NCBI GenBank assembly: GCA_031841125.1
Contig: CM063108.1
Coordinates: forward strand, 47,080,122-47,144,121
DNA: 64,000 nt
Direction: 5' to 3'
Source: Acanthococcus lagerstroemiae
Taxonomy: Eukaryota > Arthropoda > Insecta > Hemiptera > Eriococcidae
A program made the translations under genes and the position numbers. Positions within the stretch are counted from its first letter, which is position 1, and each line of letters opens with the position of its first letter. The notes beneath the pieces were generated by a model. It was not told the origin of the DNA. It was given only the letters and a program-made list of their open reading frames with translations, and did not search any database. Shown here piece by piece: positions 60,300-64,000 of the stretch.

Positions 60300-61100
60300 T
60301 GCAGAAATGACAGCCAATGTCTTAATTTGACCACAGTTATTTTTCAAACTAGGTCAACTGTAAATTATCAAAAATTACCGGAAACAACAAAATTAGATCA
60401 TGAATTATGAAGAACGAGTAAAAGGAACAAATTTAATTAAATTTCACCGAGAAAACCAAAATTAATCGAGATGCATCAGAAATAGCTGGAACCTAACATT
60501 TTTAAAGACGACGAAAATCGATTCTGAACGATCAGACTCGTGTACCAATGACCAAAAGCGACGAAAAGCGACTACAGTAGACCAGAAATGCTCACCCAAA
60601 ACGTGTAAAAACAATCAAGTTTTGGCTAAATAGCTTCAAAAAGCTCACAAAATCTGTGCATGTGACTTAAAATAAACCCAGATTAACCAAACGTGATCAG
60701 ACATGTCTATGGCATACAAAATAATTTGACTACATTCCAGTCCCACTAAAATGGACTAAAATGACCTGAACCAGCTTGACCATAAAACGACTCAAATTGT
60801 TCAGAATAGATTGAAATTACCTAATTCGACTATAATTGACCAGAATTTATTATAAATGACCTGAAATGGCCGAGCTTGTCTCACAATATCCAAATCTGAC
60901 AAACTCCAGCCATTATCGGTCGACTTTGATCAAAAATAGTCCAAAGATAATGGTTGAAAGTGATTAAGAACGACTAAAAATGAGTAAATTGAACGAAAAT
61001 TGCTTGCAATTGATCAAGCCATACCGAACTTGATCACAAATTACCGAAAATTACCGCAATTAACTATATTTGACCGTAACCGTATTTGAAAGGGGAATCC
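60300..61100. repeat. Degenerate word-repeat field (GACC-A-AATT type)
   Basis: About 800 bp is built from variants of TGACCAAAATT / GACCTGAAAT at 15-25 bp spacing on the plus strand. No exact unit and no open frame is present. It resembles in style, but not in words, the fields at 12.7 and 23.7 kb. Confidence 0.5.
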
Positions 61101-61367
61101 CAATTATTCACCAGTCTGAACCTAACATGCCCATTCACTATAATGGCGAAAAATGAAAACGACCAACGGGACCAAATCTATATTGCGAGTATGAAACTTA
61201 TCTCAAATTTACCTAAAATAATTCATTCTGTCCAAAAACTACTGCCACATCTGATGAAATCCGGCCAGGTAGGACCAAAAGCAACTTGAACGAAACCCCG
61301 AGCCGTACCGGAGTCAACCATAAACCTCCTCCCCCTTCCTCGGTAATGTATATAACTCAGGGTGTAT

Positions 61368-62371
61368 AACTGGCCTAAAAAGTCATGAAAAATCATGATT
61401 TCAAAAAATTGTCATGAAAGTCATGATCAGGGAAAATTATCTTATGTCCTAAAAGCAGTGAAATTTCCCCAAAAAGTCCAAAATATGTCAAAATATTCCC
61501 TCACGTGTAGAATATGCTCAAAATATTCAGTAACACAGTATGGGTATCAAAATGCTTGACTTTTCAAGCTGAATAATTGTGACACCATGTCTATGTTCAA
61601 AAATTACAAATACAAAAACTTAGTCCGTCACAGATAAAGAAATCAACACATGCCACAGATAAAGAAATCAACACATGCCACAGATAACATAATTTAGAAG
61701 TATACAACTTCACGTCCGTATTCGAATTTGAACTATGAAAAAATGTAGGAGCGCTAATGTACAACTAACCAGTTTCTGTCATTCCGTTTCCAATCGAATT
61801 TTCAGGTGTTTTTATTGTTTTCCAGCAGAAAAGTAGAAATATTCCCAAAAAGTTCTCCGAAATGGCCAAATATTATTCCCAAAAATCGAGGAAAATGATA
61901 CAAATAATATGCATTTATATGCTTTTAATAGCGAAATATGTCAAAATATGACCAATCAAGTTCGGTCCAACTGACAGCATATTACATGAATCATAGAGAT
62001 ATGATGTGATGGATATTCCCTATATGAATCAATAGGAAAAATATGTCGAAACATAAAATAATTTTTCCTGGTCATGATATTTCAACCAAAACTTGAAAAA
62101 GTCATGATATTTCATCATGTCATAGTTCACAATATTTCCATTACCAAAAAAAAAAATCAATGTAATTATTCATTTAATGAGAAAAAAATATTGAATGAAT
62201 GAGTGAATATTTATTATGGAAGTTCAGTGCGCTCTGTATTGAGCCCTCGGTAAGACACGAAGCGCAGAATTTACCCCCCCCCCACTTTCTTTTTATATCC
62301 CCCACGATAGTTATGCAAAAATGTCCTGAAAAGTCATGATACTTTGTTTCCCAAATCCAGTAGACACCTTG
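61368..62371. mobile_element. CAGGGTGTCTA-family element, long copy upstream of the coding exon
   Basis: It runs from CAGGGTGTATAACTGG to CAGTAGACACCTTG, with AACTC directly at both edges (61,364 and 62,372). AAAAGTCATGA words occur at both ends. The right 250 bp match 47,194-47,433. It contains a 25-bp tandem repeat at 61,629. It ends only 187 bp before the coding exon. Confidence 0.72.
61629..61688 (+). repeat. 25-bp tandem repeat, two and a half units
   Basis: CACAGATAAAGAAATCAACA-starting 25-bp units at 61,629 and 61,654 are identical; a partial third follows at 61,679. They are inside the 61.4-62.4 kb element. Confidence 0.92.
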
Positions 62372-62558
62372 AACTCTGGTCTGATGTTGAAGAAATAGGG
62401 ATGCCCGACAGGTTTTTCTCTCTTTTTACACCCTCTCCCCGACCCCTAGACTTTTCATCTAGTTGTCATACTCTCTTGATCTCGTATAAATCGGATACCT
62501 ATAATTGTTCGGCATGGAAACCTAAATTCTAATCCGATTCGTTTTTTCTGTGTTGCAG

Positions 62559-63135
62559 TGTCCACCTCTCGCATCCTCGTACCGACAGTTGGTAAAATGC
62601 CGATGATGATGATCACGAAAATGTCGGCCCGCAGCTGACCCCGTGTGATATACCTTATTTTTCAACCCGCGCCAATACATGAATATGGCCGGACGCAAAT
62701 CGTCGCACCCGAACCACGAGATGGGTCGAGTGACCGCGGTCGCGGCCCCGGGCCTCTCGTCGTGGAAGATGGACGACCAACCAGCGAGTAATGACGATGA
62801 AGACGATGACGAGCCGCGTTTGATGATCGACACTAGCGACGAGGATGATGCGGCGGCCTCAGCAGGCTTCTATCCGCCCCTTAGCGGTCTCGGCAGTCGG
62901 GGTGAGCCCGCGCGAATGCCAATGGACGGCATGAAGTTCCCTCCGGGCTTCGAAAAGGCCATACAAGACTTGCAAAACGACCAGTCGATCTTCGATCCGA
63001 AGTCCGAAATTTCTATTTATACGCCGCTGTCGAAGCTGCAGGAACTCGTGCGGAAACCGTTTCCGAGTACGTTTCCCGGCAGGTCGCTTTTGCCAAATCC
63101 GAAGATCTCACCCGCCATCGTGGGCGGTAGTCAAG
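62559..63135 (+). CDS. First coding exon of an unidentified host gene (5' UTR plus about 152 codons)
   Basis: The exon is bounded on the left by a typical acceptor (CTAAT branch-like site near 62,529, T-rich tract, GCAG ending at 62,558) and on the right by a GT donor after TAGTCAAG at 63,135, phase 1. An in-frame TGA at 62,646 precedes the first ATG (62,679), so translation starts in this exon. The ATG at 62,685 has the better context (A at -3, G at +4) and may be the real start. The peptide has a basic start, an acidic tract at residues 38-57 ending in a CK2-like SDEDD, then a Pro/Leu-rich segment with a FPPGFEKAI motif near residue 86. There is no signal peptide, membrane segment or catalytic motif. 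It is much richer in GC and CpG than its surroundings, which supports coding. I do not recognise the family; a nuclear regulator is only a guess from composition. The frame runs 16 codons past the donor before a stop. Confidence 0.62.
62597..62638 (+). CDS. Upstream ORF (13 codons) in the 5' leader
   Basis: An ATG at 62,597 (A at -3) opens a 13-residue peptide rich in Met that stops at TGA 62,636, 40 nt before the main ATG. It lies within the same exon, downstream of the acceptor. A complete short ORF this close to the main start would be expected to reduce or condition initiation at the main start. That effect is inferred, and no conservation can be judged here. Confidence 0.4.
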   Translation: MPMMMITKMSARS

Positions 63136-64000
63136 GTACGATATTACAACTCCTGATGTCGTTTAAGTTTCCACTAGAGCAGTGATAATATTATCGTACT
63201 TCGTATAATGCAGCGATGATGCGAGTGGCCCGTTGAAAACATGCAGTCAAATTTGCGGAGCCTTGGCATTGGTCATGGTCGTATGTGTAGGGAATGCAGA
63301 AATTGCGATTATGTCAACAGTGCAGCCATAATCTCTTGAGTGCTTGAGATATGATCGGGGTAAAAAACTAGTTGCTTTTGACACCTTTTTTTACTCCCCC
63401 CCCCCCCAGAAGTCATATTTGGTCACTTTTTCTCGAATAGTCACCTTCACTTTCACTCAATATCAAATTTTTTCTTAATTTTAAAAATTAAAATAGTCCA
63501 AATGTACGCCCCAAACCGATTGTACACGCGTATCGGTTTATCACAGAGTTCCAACATGCACATCCTTTTCTACCTTGGGAACCACTGTTCATCTTTATGG
63601 AATGGTTAGTTAAATTTATGTAATTAGAGTGGATGGAGGGCTGTGGCTCCTATGCTCCCTATCCGATTAGTCTGAAACTCAGTATAAATTTTATTTGGTC
63701 TTACTGGAACCGATCTGGGGGGAGGGGGGTCCACATGAAAACAAATTCACCGCGATAGAATGGGAGGGGCACTTCACTTTTTATGGGCAATAATTTTGTA
63801 CCATATTTAAATTGAAAACTAGCTAGAAAAATTTTTAACATGTTTTGCTGAAATGTTGCACTAGCACACTTTGTCTTTAGGTCGAGGAACAATAAAATCG
63901 CCCTACTCGTTGAAAAATACCGAACTTTTTTTCACTCTGTTCTAATAGTTGGACTGTTGTCCCATCGATATCCAAATTTGGTTGAACAGCCAGTCAGTTT
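63136..64000 (+). other. Start of the intron after the coding exon
   Basis: AT-rich sequence following the GTACG donor, with a C12 run at 63,396-63,407. No second exon is recognisable before the window ends. Confidence 0.45.

Overview
This is a eukaryotic, AT-rich, gene-poor window, most likely from an arthropod genome and probably a sap-feeding (hemipteran-like) insect. The species cannot be fixed from the sequence. The evidence is the absence of bacterial-style gene packing, dense relics of non-LTR retrotransposons, abundant short inverted-repeat (MITE-like) elements, CpG-rich islands with (CT)n and (TG)n tracts set in AT-rich DNA, and consensus eukaryotic splice sites. There is no operon, CRISPR array or complete intronless gene.

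Only one host protein-coding exon is convincing. It lies at 62,559-63,135 (+), near the right end. It has a branch-point/polypyrimidine/AG acceptor, a 13-codon upstream ORF, an in-frame stop upstream of the first Met, about 152 codons of CpG-rich coding sequence with an acidic tract, and a phase-1 GT donor. Upstream on the same strand lie CpG-rich islands at about 7.4-8.3, 18.5-21.6 and 42.5-44.5 kb. The last contains a perfect AG|GTAAGT donor at 43,817 and the second a G|GTGAGT donor at 20,258. The simplest reading is that much of the window is the promoter, 5' UTR and long first-intron territory of a gene whose first coding exon is at 62.6 kb. The exon connections are inference.

Most other identifiable sequence is transposon debris. 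(1) A family of elements ending in CAGGGTGTCTA / TAGACACCCTG recurs at least ten times. (2) hAT-like MITEs with 8-bp target duplications lie at 16.7, 39.5 and 57.5 kb. A second hAT-like MITE family lies at 37.0 kb and inside the 57.5 kb element. (3) Other inverted-repeat elements lie at 1.5, 9.0, 9.6, 17.3, 26.1, 41.4 and 47.5 kb. (4) A hAT transposase relic (TTF-like plus DUF4371-like region) lies at 12.2-12.7 kb. (5) LINE 3' fragments lie at 23.4, 24.1 and 29.2-30.0 kb. (6) A nest at 53.7-59.4 kb shows an old LINE containing one MITE and an RTE-like LINE; the RTE-like LINE contains a hAT MITE (itself carrying another) and a small LTR element with 175-bp LTRs.

The remaining stretches (about 3-7 kb, 13.9-15.1 kb, 27.5-29.2 kb, 30-36.4 kb, 37.2-39.5 kb, 48-53.7 kb and 59.4-60.3 kb) are non-coding as far as can be read. 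Odd features include a pair of degenerate word-repeat fields that switch strand at about 13.19 kb, many G/C homopolymers of 9-14 nt in an AT-rich background, several perfect palindromes, and a coding-like CpG-rich patch at 52.7-52.96 kb.
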